A stretch of 64,000 nucleotides of DNA. Origin: Lonicera japonica (taxonomy: Eukaryota > Streptophyta > Magnoliopsida > Dipsacales > Caprifoliaceae). A model generated the notes under the pieces. The model was not told the DNA's origin. It saw only the letters and a list, made by a program, of their open reading frames with translations, and searched no databases. This document shows positions 63,943 through 64,000 of this stretch, piece by piece; the stretch's first letter is position 1, and every line of letters starts with the position of its first letter. The stretch is taken from the NCBI GenBank assembly GCA_021464415.1, contig CM038468.1:186001-250000 (forward strand). The letters run 5' to 3'. Made by a program: the position numbers and the translations under genes.

Positions 63943-64000
63943 AGGAGCAAGACAAGTTCTGAATCAACTCTTCCCAAGACACAAGAGGACCAAGACTCAC

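Larger units (their letters stand above)
48850..64000 (+). mobile_element. Tat/Ogre-type Ty3/gypsy element B (nested in A, largely intact)
   Basis: Plus-strand order: 5' LTR (ends 50153), primer binding site, leader, gag-protease (51194-54417), pol (54416-58165), antisense DUF7745-like gene (59692-58457), antisense five-exon PMD gene (63595-60379), its promoter and an A-rich run. The 3' LTR is not reached. It is inserted in gag of element A, so it is the younger of the two. The exact left border lies between 48850 and 49040 and could not be fixed, because 48870-48985 also resembles a piece of element A's LTR (33990-34110). Only one frame lesion was seen in gag-protease. Confidence 0.85.

Noticed and set aside
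33161..64000. Elements A and B as one inverted duplication
   Set aside because: They share order but differ strongly in sequence, palindrome type, intron 1 length and state of decay. Nesting of B in A's gag explains the geometry better.

Overview
The window is a repeat-packed stretch of plant nuclear DNA, most likely from a eudicot. The basis is the set of lineages present: Ty1/copia SIRE, and Ty3/gypsy Tekay/Del-type, Athila-type and Tat/Ogre-type LTR retrotransposons, plus small hAT transposons. I see no host gene, rRNA or convincing functional tRNA. One 100-base run of N (18004-18103) is an assembly gap.

Layout. 1-2100: truncated Tekay-like LTR. 2555-6543: decayed SIRE element (gag remnant, no pol, 3' LTR), with a hAT element (5271-6311) in its LTR. 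About 7100-8818: fossil Tat-type LTR. 8820-10260: gag remnant on the minus strand. 10270-18003: non-autonomous Athila-type element on the minus strand, with gag-protease but no reverse transcriptase; its 3' LTR holds a second hAT element (11823-13313). 18104-28401: SIRE gag-pol element with frameshifts. A very young non-autonomous LTR element (20981-25195, TSD CACCT) is inserted in its reverse transcriptase. 28402-29788: LTR fragment. 29789-33154: complete solo LTR with TSD GCCCG. 33161-48849: Tat-type element A on the minus strand, decayed. About 48850-64000: Tat-type element B on the plus strand, nested in A's gag and largely intact; its 3' end lies beyond the window.

The most interesting content is in Tat elements A and B. 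Besides gag-protease and pol, each carries two extra genes between pol and the 3' LTR, in antisense orientation: a single-exon DUF7745-like gene and a five-exon plant mobile domain (PMD) gene with GT-AG introns. In B both are intact (411 and 925 aa). In A the DUF7745-like gene is intact (402 aa) but the PMD gene is broken. In each element all three promoters (LTR, DUF7745-like gene, PMD gene) carry copies of a perfect palindrome just upstream of the TATA box. The palindrome is element-specific: TGTCGCGCGACA in A and AACCGTACGGTT-type in B. A fossil Tat-type LTR (7730-7760) carries a third palindrome at the equivalent place. I infer a self-contained regulatory circuit in which an antisense-encoded protein recognises its own element's promoters, with box and protein co-diverging. 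This is comparable in logic to sequence-specific anti-silencing in VANDAL transposons, but it is not demonstrated here.

How the genes work together: gag-protease and pol supply particle assembly, reverse transcription and integration from the LTR promoter. The antisense pair are transcribed toward pol from internal promoters. They are candidate regulators or anti-silencing factors and may also generate double-stranded RNA with the sense transcript. All other elements here are fragments, solo LTRs or non-autonomous derivatives.
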